Assembly (NCBI GenBank): GCA_947165295.1
Contig: CAMUZU010000001.1
Coordinates: 62,001 to 126,000 of the forward strand
Length of the DNA stretch: 64,000 bases
DNA from: an uncultured Selenomonadales bacterium
GTDB taxonomy: Bacteria; Bacillota; Negativicutes; Selenomonadales; Selenomonadaceae
Direction: 5' to 3'
The notes under the pieces are model-generated. The model made no database searches, was not told where the DNA came from, and saw only the letters and a list, made by a program, of their open reading frames with translations. Positions 51,362 through 59,044 of the stretch are shown here, in pieces. Position 1 is the first letter of the stretch; every line of letters begins with the position of its first letter. Both the position numbers and the translations under genes were made by a program.

Positions 51362-52849
51362 TTGATTAAAAATCTCAGCGAACTGGCGTTGCTCATTCCC
51401 GACGCAAAAATTATCGGCGACGACGTTCAGATAAGCGGCATTGAACACGACTCGCGCAAGGTCACGGCAAATAATCTTTTCGTGTGCATGGAAGGCGCGC
51501 ACGTTGACGGACATAATTTCATTGGACAGGCGGCCGAACGCGGAGCGGTTGCGATTTTGACTGCGCGACAGAATTTCACGCCGCCCGAAAACATTTCAGC
51601 GTTGATTGTTCCCGACATGCTTAAAGCTCTCGCGGTTATCGTGCCGTACTTTTACGATTATCCTTCGCGGGCAATGCGCGTTATCGGCGTCACGGGCACC
51701 AACGGCAAAACCACCACGACTTACCTGTTGCGCGAAATTTTCAAGTCGGCGGGACTCAACGTCGGCTTAATCGGCACGATTCAAATTTTAATTGGCGACG
51801 AAAGTTATCCGAATCCGAACACGACTCCAAATGTTATCGACTTGCAACACGTCTTCGCGGACATGCGGGCGAAAAATATTCAAGTCGTCGTCATGGAAGT
51901 TTCCAGTCACGCGCTGGCGGAAAATCGCGTTGCGGGCGTCGAATTCGACACGGCGATTTTCACCAACTTGACGCAAGATCACTTGGACTTTCACGGCACG
52001 ATGGAAAATTATTTGCAGGCGAAAGCGCGGCTCTTCGACATGGTTTCGCGAAACGGTCGCAAGCCGAATAAATCGGCCGTGGTCAACGTCGACGACGCGG
52101 CTTCGGCGGAAATTTTGCGTCACTGTCACTGCGACAAAATCACTTACGGCGTCGAGAATTCCGCTGACCTTCGAGCGGCCGACATGAACGTTAAAGCCGA
52201 CGGCATGAACTTGTCCCTTGTCCCTTGTCCCTTGTCCCTTAACCTGCACTTGACGGGCTTGTTCAACGTCTACAACGTGCTTGCGGCTTGCGGCGCGGCT
52301 TTGGCTGAAAAAGTTTCGCCCGAAGTTGTCAAGCGTGCGCTGGAAAGTTTCCGCAGCGTGCCCGGACGTTTCGAGCGCATTTTTGCGAACGTGCCGTTTG
52401 AAGTCATCGTCGATTACGCGCACACTCCCGACGGCGTCAAAAACGTTCTGCAGACGGCGCGGCAAATTGTCACGAACAAAATCATCACGGTGTTTGGTTG
52501 CGGAGGCGACCGCGACAATCGCAAACGCCCGATTATGGGTCAACTTGCCGCCGAACTGTCGGACGTCGTCATCGTCACAAGCGACAATCCGCGCACCGAA
52601 AATCCCGAAAAAATTCTCGACGACGTGGAAGTCGGTATCGGCGACAAAGTTCACGAACGCATTGCAGACCGTCGCGCCGCGATTTTTCGTGCGATTGAAC
52701 TTGCGCAGGCCGGCGACGTTGTTTTAATTCTCGGCAAAGGTCACGAAAATTATCAGATACTCAACACGGGCACGATTCACTTTGACGACCGCGAAGTTGC
52801 CCGCGAGGCGATTGGCGCGCTCAACAACGGAGGTAGTTCCAATGCATAA
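51362..52849 (+). CDS. murE: UDP-MurNAc-tripeptide ligase MurE
   Basis: MurE adds the third amino acid to UDP-MurNAc-L-Ala-D-Glu in the cytoplasm. The 495-residue product has the P-loop GVTGTNGKTTT (about 115-125), HDSR and EVSSHALAENRV motifs, VDYAHTPDGVKN, and DNPR in TSDNPRTENP, which identifies meso-diaminopimelate as the substrate. Residues about 283-293 (SLVPCPLSLNL) come from 4.4 copies of CTTGTCC and have no counterpart in the usual alignment. The TTG start follows GGGAGG. The end overlaps murF by eight bases. Confidence 0.96.
   Translation: MIKNLSELALLIPDAKIIGDDVQISGIEHDSRKVTANNLFVCMEGAHVDGHNFIGQAAERGAVAILTARQNFTPPENISALIVPDMLKALAVIVPYFYDYPSRAMRVIGVTGTNGKTTTTYLLREIFKSAGLNVGLIGTIQILIGDESYPNPNTTPNVIDLQHVFADMRAKNIQVVVMEVSSHALAENRVAGVEFDTAIFTNLTQDHLDFHGTMENYLQAKARLFDMVSRNGRKPNKSAVVNVDDAASAEILRHCHCDKITYGVENSADLRAADMNVKADGMNLSLVPCPLSLNLHLTGLFNVYNVLAACGAALAEKVSPEVVKRALESFRSVPGRFERIFANVPFEVIVDYAHTPDGVKNVLQTARQIVTNKIITVFGCGGDRDNRKRPIMGQLAAELSDVVIVTSDNPRTENPEKILDDVEVGIGDKVHERIADRRAAIFRAIELAQAGDVVLILGKGHENYQILNTGTIHFDDREVAREAIGALNNGGSSNA
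52210..52240 (+). repeat. CTTGTCC heptamer repeat inside murE
   Basis: (CTTGTCC)4 plus CTT gives 31 bases. A gain or loss of one unit would shift the murE frame. The same unit occurs in the intergenic inverted repeat at 40881-40960. Confidence 0.85.
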
Positions 52850-54200
52850 ATTGACTTTGGCGGAAATTGTTCGCGTGACGGACGCGGACTCGAATTTCGA
52901 CGCTGAAATTATTTTCGACGGCATCACGACCGACAGCCGCAAAATCACTGCGGGCGTGTTGTTCGTCGCGCTCAAAGGCGAACGCTTCAACGGCGAAGAC
53001 TTTGCCGCCGACGCGCTCAAGAAAGGTGCCGCCGCCGTCCTGGTGAGCAAAACTTTCGCGCAGGACGTTGACGGCGTTGTCATCAAGGTTGACGACACGT
53101 TGACCGCTTACCGTCAAATCGCGGGCAGTTGGCGAAACCGCTTCGACATTCCCGTCGTCGCAATCACCGGCTCAAACGGCAAGACCACCACGAAGGACTT
53201 GACTGCCGCCGCGTTGACGCAGTTGGGTCAAGTGCTGAAAACTTCCGCGAACTTCAACAACGAAGTCGGCGTGCCGTTGACGTTGCTTCAACTCAACGCG
53301 AATCACAAAGCCGCCGTCGTCGAAATCGGTATGCGCGGGCTTGGACAAATTGCCGAACTTGCAAAATTCGTTCGCCCGACGATTGGCATTGTCACCAACG
53401 TCAACGAAACGCACATTGAACTTTTGGGCTCGATTGAAAACATTGCGCGTGCGAAAAGCGAACTCGTCGAAGCAATTCCCGCGGGCGGTACCGTCATTTT
53501 GAACGCGGACGACCCGCATGTTGCCGCAATGAAAAATTCCGTTGCCGACGGCGTAAAAGTCATCACTTACGGTTTGGAGTCGCCCGCCGACGTGACCGCG
53601 AAGAACTTTTTAATCGGCAGCATTTCGACGGAATTTGTTTTGACTCACGCGGGCATCGAATACGACTTTGAAATTCCCATGCTCGGTCGCCACAACGTTT
53701 CAAATGCTTTGGCGGCTGTCGCGGCGGGACTTTCGTTCGGCTTGACGATTGACGAAATTCAGCGCGGCATTTCCACTTTGACGACGATGAAAATGCGCTT
53801 TGAAGTCATCAGGCGCGACGGCTTGACGATTGTCAACGACGCGTACAACGCAAGCCCGGCTTCGATGCGCGTGGCACTTCGCACGACGGCGGAGATTTAC
53901 GACGGGCGCAAAGTTGCCGTGCTGGGCGACATGTTGGAACTCGGAGCCGTCTCGGAAAAACTTCACCGCGAAGTTGGCGCGGAGCTTGTCAAAAATAATT
54001 TCGACACGCTGATTGCTTTGGGCGAACTCGGCAAATTTATCGCCGACGGGGCACGCGACGCCGGCTTGACGAACGTTTATTTCGTCGGCAGCCACGAAGA
54101 GGCCGCGCAAAAAATTCTTGAACTCGTCGAAGCGGGCGACACGATTTTGTTCAAGGCTTCGCACGCAATGCACATAGAAAAAATCATCGAACTTATCTGA
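52842..54200 (+). CDS. murF: UDP-MurNAc-pentapeptide ligase MurF
   Basis: MurF joins D-Ala-D-Ala to UDP-MurNAc-tripeptide, completing the cytoplasmic precursor. The 452-residue product has TTDSRKI, the P-loop AITGSNGKTTTK, NNEVGVPLTLLQL, EIGMRGLGQI, NVNETHIELLGS and NDAYNASPASMR, the standard Mur-ligase series. ATG at 52842 follows GGAGG and overlaps the murE stop. Length is normal. A 140-base segment with a small frame separates it from mraY. Confidence 0.97.
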   Translation: MHKLTLAEIVRVTDADSNFDAEIIFDGITTDSRKITAGVLFVALKGERFNGEDFAADALKKGAAAVLVSKTFAQDVDGVVIKVDDTLTAYRQIAGSWRNRFDIPVVAITGSNGKTTTKDLTAAALTQLGQVLKTSANFNNEVGVPLTLLQLNANHKAAVVEIGMRGLGQIAELAKFVRPTIGIVTNVNETHIELLGSIENIARAKSELVEAIPAGGTVILNADDPHVAAMKNSVADGVKVITYGLESPADVTAKNFLIGSISTEFVLTHAGIEYDFEIPMLGRHNVSNALAAVAAGLSFGLTIDEIQRGISTLTTMKMRFEVIRRDGLTIVNDAYNASPASMRVALRTTAEIYDGRKVAVLGDMLELGAVSEKLHREVGAELVKNNFDTLIALGELGKFIADGARDAGLTNVYFVGSHEEAAQKILELVEAGDTILFKASHAMHIEKIIELI

Positions 54201-54210
54201 GGCGGCGACA

Positions 54211-54359
54211 TCATGACTAATCTTTTAATCGGCCGCTTTAAAAGCGACGGAACTCTTGGTGTGACCCGCAACGTTGTCGCAGGCGTGATTCTTCGTCGCA
54301 TGTCAAACCGTTTCGCAAAAATATTCGGGGAGAACTTTTCATGACTAATCTTTTAATCG
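54211..54359 (+). repeat. 128-bp duplication at the mraY start
   Basis: The 21-base segment covering TCATGACTAATCTTTTAATC is present at 54211-54231 and again at 54339-54359, so the mraY start occurs twice with a 128-base period. The intervening part begins GGCCGCTTTAAAAGCG, resembling the CCGCTTT/AAAGCG hairpin repeat. Confidence 0.8.
54213..54344 (+). CDS. Small ORF with duplicated MraY start
   Basis: This 43-residue frame begins MTNLLIGRF, copying the first residues of MraY, then runs through unrelated sequence (KSDGTLGVTRNVVAGVILRR) and ends with a TGA overlapping the real mraY ATG (ATGA). It follows murF by 12 bases with a GGCGGCG-type weak site. It may be translated and couple mraY translation to murF, or may be non-functional. 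No known product. Confidence 0.4.
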   Translation: MTNLLIGRFKSDGTLGVTRNVVAGVILRRMSNRFAKIFGENFS

Positions 54360-55333
54360 CGGGAGCAATTGCGGCGGGCGTCGTGATTTTGCTCGCGCCG
54401 ATTTGCATTCCGATTCTGCACAAGCTCAAATTCGGGCAAAGCATTCGCGCCGAAGGTCCAAAAAGTCATCAAGTCAAAAGCGGCACACCGACAATGGGCG
54501 GCATTTTTTTAATCGCGGGCATTGTCGCGGCGACGCTGTTTGTCGCGGACTGGAACGCCGAAATTTTTCTTGCGCTGTTCATCTTGCTGGGACATTTCGT
54601 GCTGGGCTTCATTGACGATTATTTGAAAGTCGTCCGCAAACAAAATCAAGGCTTGCTTGCGCGATACAAGCTTGCGGGACAAATTTTAATCGCCGTCGTG
54701 ACGACGTTTGTCGCAAGCGAACTGCTGATTGATTTCGATCCGTCGGTGTGGATTCCCGTCGTCGACGAAAAAATCAACTTGGGCGCGCTGTACCTGCCGT
54801 TTATGTTTTTCGTGATTGTCGGCGCGTCAAATGCCGTGAACTTGACTGACGGGCTTGACGGGCTGGCTTCGGGTTGCATGGCGATTGCGGCGAGTTGTTA
54901 CGCGGTAATTTGTATGCTCACGGGGCACGACGACCTTGCGATTTTCTGCGCGGCGACCGTCGGGGCTTGCGTGGGCTTTTTGAAGTTCAACTTCCACCCC
55001 GCGAAAATTTTCATGGGCGACACGGGTTCGCTTGCACTCGGCGGCGCGTTTGCGGCTGTCGGGATTTTGTCGCGCACGGAAATTTTGCTTGCCGTCGTCG
55101 GCTATATTTTCGTGTGCGAAGCGTTGTCGGTGATAATTCAAGTCATCTCGTTTCAGACGACGGGCAAACGAATTTTCCGCATGAGCCCGATTCACCACCA
55201 CTTCGAGCTTGGCGGCTGGTCGGAAGTCAAAGTCGTGTTTGTCTTCTGGACTGTCGGGCTAATCGCGGGCATTGTCGGCTTGTGGATGTTGAGCGGCACG
55301 TCGGCACCGATTCAACTTGTCGGCGGCATATAA
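54341..55333 (+). CDS. mraY: Phospho-MurNAc-pentapeptide transferase MraY
   Basis: MraY moves phospho-MurNAc-pentapeptide to undecaprenyl phosphate, making lipid I. The 330-residue protein has ten hydrophobic helices and signatures KSGTPTMGGI, FIDDYLKVVRKQNQGL (the DD pair), NAVNLTDGLDGLASG, FNFHPAKIFMGDTGS and the HHHFELGGW loop. A GGGGAG site precedes ATG at 54341. The upstream sequence shows the duplication described separately. Confidence 0.97.
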   Translation: MTNLLIAGAIAAGVVILLAPICIPILHKLKFGQSIRAEGPKSHQVKSGTPTMGGIFLIAGIVAATLFVADWNAEIFLALFILLGHFVLGFIDDYLKVVRKQNQGLLARYKLAGQILIAVVTTFVASELLIDFDPSVWIPVVDEKINLGALYLPFMFFVIVGASNAVNLTDGLDGLASGCMAIAASCYAVICMLTGHDDLAIFCAATVGACVGFLKFNFHPAKIFMGDTGSLALGGAFAAVGILSRTEILLAVVGYIFVCEALSVIIQVISFQTTGKRIFRMSPIHHHFELGGWSEVKVVFVFWTVGLIAGIVGLWMLSGTSAPIQLVGGI

Positions 55334-55354
55334 AATTTCTTTGGAGTGACGCAA

Positions 55355-56719
55355 ATGGACTTGGCAAACAAAAACGTTTTGATTATCGGCGCGGCACGAA
55401 GCGGCATTGCGGCGGCGAAGGTTGCAAAAAAATTCGGCGCGGCTGTCACGTTGAGCGACGCCAAACTTGAGCACGAAATTAATTTTGACTTCGGCGAACT
55501 GCGCGCACTCGGCATTGAACTGCATTTCGGTAAGCAGACCGAAGAACTTCTGCGCGACGTGGACTTGATTGTCGTGTCGCCCGCCGTCCCGATAAAAATT
55601 CCGCTGTTGAAGGCGGCGGCGGCGAAGAACATTCCAATCATCAGCGAAGTCGAACTTGCTTACACGCTGGCGAAGTCGCCGATATGCGCGGTCACGGGCA
55701 CCAACGGCAAGACCACGACGGTTACACTGCTCGGTTTGCTGCTTGAACAAAAATTCGCGAACGTCGGCGTCGGCGGAAATATCGGCGTCCCCTTGTGCGA
55801 AGTGGCGTTGACTGTCGGCGCGGGCGGTTGCATTGCTGCTGAAATTTCCAGTTACCAGATGGAGGCGACGAAAAATTTCCGACCGCACGTTTCGGCGATT
55901 TTGAACGTCACGCCCGACCACTTGAAGCGTCACGGCTCAATGGAAGTTTATCAGGCAATGAAAGAAAAAATTTTCGCGCAGGAGACCGCCGAAGATTTTC
56001 TCGTGCTCAACTTCGACGACGAACACACCCGCGACATGATTCACCGCGCAAATTGTCGCGTGCTTTACTTCAGCCGAAAAGCCGAACTTGCCGAAGGAGC
56101 TTTCGTCGCGAACAATCGCCTCGTCATCAAGTTTGACGGTCAAACGCACGAACTTTGCACCGTCGACGAACTGGGCATCAAAGGCGGCCACAACGTCGAA
56201 AATGCTTTGGCGGCGGCTTTGACTGCGTTTCTTGTCGGTGTCGACGCGCAGAAAATTTCCGACGTGCTGAAAACTTTTCAAGGCGTGGAACATCGAATTG
56301 AATTCGTGCGCGAAATTGACGGCGTGAAATTTTACAACGACTCGAAGGCGACAAACACCGATTCGGCGATTAAGGCTCTTGAAACGTTCGCGGGGCACAT
56401 CGTTTTGATTGCGGGCGGCGACGACAAGTTGACCGACTTGACGGATTTTCTGCAGCTCGTCAATGAGCGCGTCGATTATTTGATTCTCGTCGGCGACGCG
56501 GCCGAACGTTTTAGAACCTGCGCGGTCGAACAGAATTTCCCCGCTGAAAAGATTTTGGACGCGGGCTACTCCATGCAACGTGCGGTTGAACTTGCCGCCG
56601 AAATTGCACATGCGCCGCAGGTTGTGTTGCTCAGCCCCGCCTGCGCAAGTTTCGACATGTACAGCGACTTCGAGGAACGCGGCTGTGATTTCAAGCGGAT
56701 TGTTCACGAACTCAAATGA
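55355..56719 (+). CDS. murD: UDP-MurNAc-L-alanine--D-glutamate ligase MurD
   Basis: MurD adds D-glutamate. The 454-residue product has the P-loop AVTGTNGKTTTVTL, GNIGVPLC, EISSYQMEATK, ILNVTPDHLKRH, HRIEFVREIDGVKFYNDSKATN and LLSPACASFDMYSDFEERG. ATG at 55355 is seven bases after GGAG. In most Firmicutes ftsW follows murD; here the next gene is an SMR exporter, with a four-base start/stop overlap. Confidence 0.97.
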   Translation: MDLANKNVLIIGAARSGIAAAKVAKKFGAAVTLSDAKLEHEINFDFGELRALGIELHFGKQTEELLRDVDLIVVSPAVPIKIPLLKAAAAKNIPIISEVELAYTLAKSPICAVTGTNGKTTTVTLLGLLLEQKFANVGVGGNIGVPLCEVALTVGAGGCIAAEISSYQMEATKNFRPHVSAILNVTPDHLKRHGSMEVYQAMKEKIFAQETAEDFLVLNFDDEHTRDMIHRANCRVLYFSRKAELAEGAFVANNRLVIKFDGQTHELCTVDELGIKGGHNVENALAAALTAFLVGVDAQKISDVLKTFQGVEHRIEFVREIDGVKFYNDSKATNTDSAIKALETFAGHIVLIAGGDDKLTDLTDFLQLVNERVDYLILVGDAAERFRTCAVEQNFPAEKILDAGYSMQRAVELAAEIAHAPQVVLLSPACASFDMYSDFEERGCDFKRIVHELK

Positions 56720-57042
56720 CGGGCTACGTTTACTTGGCGGCGGCGATTGTCCTGGAACTTTGCGGCACGACCTGCATGAAGTTATCGGACGGCTTCGGCA
56801 ACAAACTTTTCGCGGAGGGCACGCTGACATTTTACGGCTTGTGCTTTTACTTCTTCGCGCTGTCGCTGAAAACCGTCCCGCTGAATATCGCTTACGCAAC
56901 GTGGGGCGGACTCGGCGTCGTGCTTGCGGCGGTCGTCGCGAAAATATTTTTCCACGAAAGCATTTCGACGGCGGGCACTGTCGGGATAACTTTAATCGTC
57001 GTCGGCGTCGTGCTGTGTAACTTCTTCGGAACGCATCACTGA
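56716..57042 (+). CDS. SMR-family multidrug efflux protein
   Basis: This 108-residue protein has four hydrophobic helices and matches the small multidrug resistance family: an essential glutamate in AIVLELCGTTCMKLSDGF (helix 1), AYATWGGLGVVLAAVV and a final helix IGITLIVVGVVLCN-type (GITLIVVGVVLCNFFG). Such proteins act as dual-topology dimers that export cations such as guanidinium or quaternary ammonium. It sits where ftsW normally lies in dcw clusters and overlaps murD by four bases, so it is expressed with cell-wall genes. The 3' end is copied in front of murG. Confidence 0.88.
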   Translation: MTGYVYLAAAIVLELCGTTCMKLSDGFGNKLFAEGTLTFYGLCFYFFALSLKTVPLNIAYATWGGLGVVLAAVVAKIFFHESISTAGTVGITLIVVGVVLCNFFGTHH

Positions 57043-57107
57043 AACGAAAAAACGCGCCGAAGTCGACGAAACGGGTTATAACTTCAGGACAGCGACAAGC
57101 CTCGTCG

Positions 57108-57144
57108 ATATTGTGCTGTGTAATTTTTTTGGAGCGAATCACCA
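57108..57144 (+). repeat. Remnant of an SMR gene 3' end before murG
   Basis: Reading GTGCTGTGTAATTTTTTTGG... in frame gives VLCNFFGANH-, close to the end of the upstream SMR protein (VLCNFFGTHH) at 57006-57039. It suggests that a second SMR gene once stood here and was deleted, or that the SMR end was duplicated. The segment now carries the murG ribosome binding site (TTGGAG). Confidence 0.6.
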
Positions 57145-57145
57145 A

Positions 57146-58240
57146 ATGAAAATCATCGTTTCGGGCGGCGGCACGGGCGGCCACATCTACCCCGCGCTCA
57201 CGCTCATTGACGCAATCAAGTTCAAACGTCCCGACGCGGAATTTTTGTACGTCGGCACGCAAAAAGGTTTGGAAGCTGACATTGTCCCGAAGACCGGAAT
57301 AAATTTCACCGCGCTCAAGCTCGAAGGCGGGCTCGAACGTCACTTCACGCTGGCCAACATTTCACGCGCCGCCAACGCAATTTGGAGTATCAAACGTGCC
57401 TCGGACATCGTCAAGAAATTCAAGCCCGACGCGGTTGTCGGCACGGGCGGTTATGTTTGCGGACCGATTTTGCTTGCCGCAAGCTTGATGAAAGTTCCGA
57501 CGCTGATTCAGGAACAAAACGCCGTCGCGGGCGTCACGAACAAAATTCTGTCGAAGTTCGTCAACAAAATCGCCGTGGGCACTCGCGACGCACTCAAGAA
57601 CTTTCCCGCGAACAAAACTGTTTACACGGGCAACCCGATTCGTGCGGCTGTCCTCGCGGCGAAGAAAGTTGACGGTTTGCGCGAATTCAACTTCACCGAC
57701 ACGAAGCCCGTCGTTTTAATTTCGGGCGGCTCACGCGGGGCACGAAGCATCAACAACGCAATGATTGACGTTTTGAAGTCCGCCGCAAAAAAAAATTTCG
57801 CGCAGTTTCTTCACGTGACGGGCAAAGGCGAATTCGACGCGGTGACCGAAAAATTGTCCGACGTGCTCGACGCGCCGAACATCCGCGTTGTGCCGTACCT
57901 GTACAACATGCCGCAAGCAATGGCAATGGCGGACGTTGCGATTTTCCGTGCTGGCGCGACAGGGCTTGCTGAATTGACGGCTCGCGGCGTCCCGGCAATT
58001 TTGATACCGTACCCGTTCGCGGCGGAAAATCATCAGGAATTCAACGCACGTTCACTTGTCGAGGCGGGCGCGGCTCGCATGATTCTCAACAAAGATTTGA
58101 CGGCGGAAATTTTGTCGGCTACACTTGACGAAATGTTGTCGTCGCCCGACGCGCTCAAAAAAATGTCCGCCGCAAGTTTGTCGTTGGGCAAGCCGCATGC
58201 CGCAGACGAAATCGCCGACTTGATTCTTGCGTTGACGTGA
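57146..58240 (+). CDS. murG: UDP-GlcNAc:lipid I transferase MurG
   Basis: MurG adds GlcNAc to lipid I, forming lipid II at the inner membrane face. The 364-residue product has the GGGTGGHIYPALTL glycine loop at the start, GLEADIVPKTGI, VGTGGYVCGPI, QEQNAVAGVTNK and the C-terminal FRAGATGLAELTARGVPAILIPYP. ATG at 57146 follows TTGGAG. A composite repeat and a toxin-antitoxin pair separate it from murC. Confidence 0.96.
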   Translation: MKIIVSGGGTGGHIYPALTLIDAIKFKRPDAEFLYVGTQKGLEADIVPKTGINFTALKLEGGLERHFTLANISRAANAIWSIKRASDIVKKFKPDAVVGTGGYVCGPILLAASLMKVPTLIQEQNAVAGVTNKILSKFVNKIAVGTRDALKNFPANKTVYTGNPIRAAVLAAKKVDGLREFNFTDTKPVVLISGGSRGARSINNAMIDVLKSAAKKNFAQFLHVTGKGEFDAVTEKLSDVLDAPNIRVVPYLYNMPQAMAMADVAIFRAGATGLAELTARGVPAILIPYPFAAENHQEFNARSLVEAGAARMILNKDLTAEILSATLDEMLSSPDALKKMSAASLSLGKPHAADEIADLILALT

Positions 58241-58247
58241 CGGGTTT

Positions 58248-58352
58248 GTTACTTTCTTTGACCGAGCAAAGAAAGTAACCAAAGAAACTCGCGCTTGCTG
58301 TGATACATCCTGTATCACGCGCAAGCGTGGCGGCCGACATCCATGTCGGCCG
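58248..58352. repeat. Composite palindromic repeat, copy J
   Basis: GTTACTTTCTTTG/CAAAGAAAGTAAC (58248-58279), a CGCGCTTGC..GATACA/TGTATC..GCAAGCG middle palindrome (58290-58327) and CGGCCGACAT/ATGTCGGCCG (58331-58352). The last stem differs from the common GTCAT/ATGAC form by a matched A-T swap on both arms. It lies inside the dcw cluster. Confidence 0.8.
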
Positions 58353-58405
58353 GAATTACGATTCGCCGTTGTTTTTGCACTCATACAATACGGGAGAAAT
58401 TTTTC

Positions 58406-58681
58406 ATGTCCAAAGAAGTGACCGTCGAAATCAAAATGGACGCCGACTTGAAAGAGGCCGCCGAAAAAATCTTCAATCGAATGGATATGTCTTTCGCCGA
58501 AGCGATAAGCGCCTTCGCCAAAGAAACAATCGTTCAAAACCGCGTGCCCTTTTACGTCAAGCCGAAACGAAAGACCGCGTTCGGCTCGCTGGCAAAATTC
58601 GCCAATCCCAAATGGGTCGGCCTCGAAGAAATCGCTTGGGAAAGGTTCGTGATCGAAAAGTATGGTAAAAATCTTAATTGA
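58406..58681 (+). CDS. RelB/DinJ-family antitoxin
   Basis: This 91-residue protein has the ribbon-helix-helix start of RelB/DinJ antitoxins (SKEVTVEIKMDADLKEAAEKIFNRMDMSFAEAISAFAKETI). Such proteins bind their own promoter and block the partner toxin. The C-terminal part would wrap the toxin. GGGAG precedes ATG at 58406. It overlaps the PIN gene by 20 bases, as usual in type II modules. RelB/DinJ antitoxins normally pair with RelE/YafQ-like toxins, so the PIN partner is a mixed pairing. Confidence 0.82.
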   Translation: MSKEVTVEIKMDADLKEAAEKIFNRMDMSFAEAISAFAKETIVQNRVPFYVKPKRKTAFGSLAKFANPKWVGLEEIAWERFVIEKYGKNLN

Positions 58682-59030
58682 CACCAACGTCGTGCTGCGG
58701 TACCTGCTGCGCGACCACCCGAAACAATCCATGCAGGCGAAAAAAGCCATCGAAATCGGCGCGGTGATTTTGCCCGAAGTTTTGGTTGAGACGGCACACG
58801 CCTTGAAAAATATTTACCGCGTCGACAGACAGACAATCGCGGCAAACTTGATGACTTTGCTTAACGAGGTTGAAGTTGAACGCAAGCAAATTATGGTTCA
58901 CGCCGTGGAACTTTACGCCGACTCCACCGACCTGGATTTTATGGACTGCATTATCGTGGCGTACTTCGACATCGAAAACATCCGCGTATTCACCTTCGAC
59001 CCGAAACTCAATCGCGTGCCGAAGTCTTAA
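58662..59030 (+). CDS. PIN-domain toxin (VapC-like ribonuclease)
   Basis: The 122-residue protein is a PIN-domain nuclease that probably cleaves RNA with Mg2+. The acidic quartet pattern is present: ILIDTNVVLRYLL (first D), LPEVLVETAHALKN (E), DLDFMDCIIVAYFDIE (DD) and a final FDPKLNR segment. It overlaps the antitoxin by 20 bases. Lying in the dcw cluster and co-directional with it, toxin synthesis may be tied to cell-wall gene expression; that is inference. Confidence 0.85.
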   Translation: MVKILIDTNVVLRYLLRDHPKQSMQAKKAIEIGAVILPEVLVETAHALKNIYRVDRQTIAANLMTLLNEVEVERKQIMVHAVELYADSTDLDFMDCIIVAYFDIENIRVFTFDPKLNRVPKS

Positions 59031-59044
59031 GGAGGTACATACAT

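Noticed and set aside
55937..57343. 468-residue minus-strand reading frame
   Set aside because: Antisense to murD and the SMR gene; an artefact of codon bias.
1..58352. CRISPR array formed by the repeats
   Set aside because: Copies are kilobases apart, palindromic and imperfect, with no regular spacers or cas genes.
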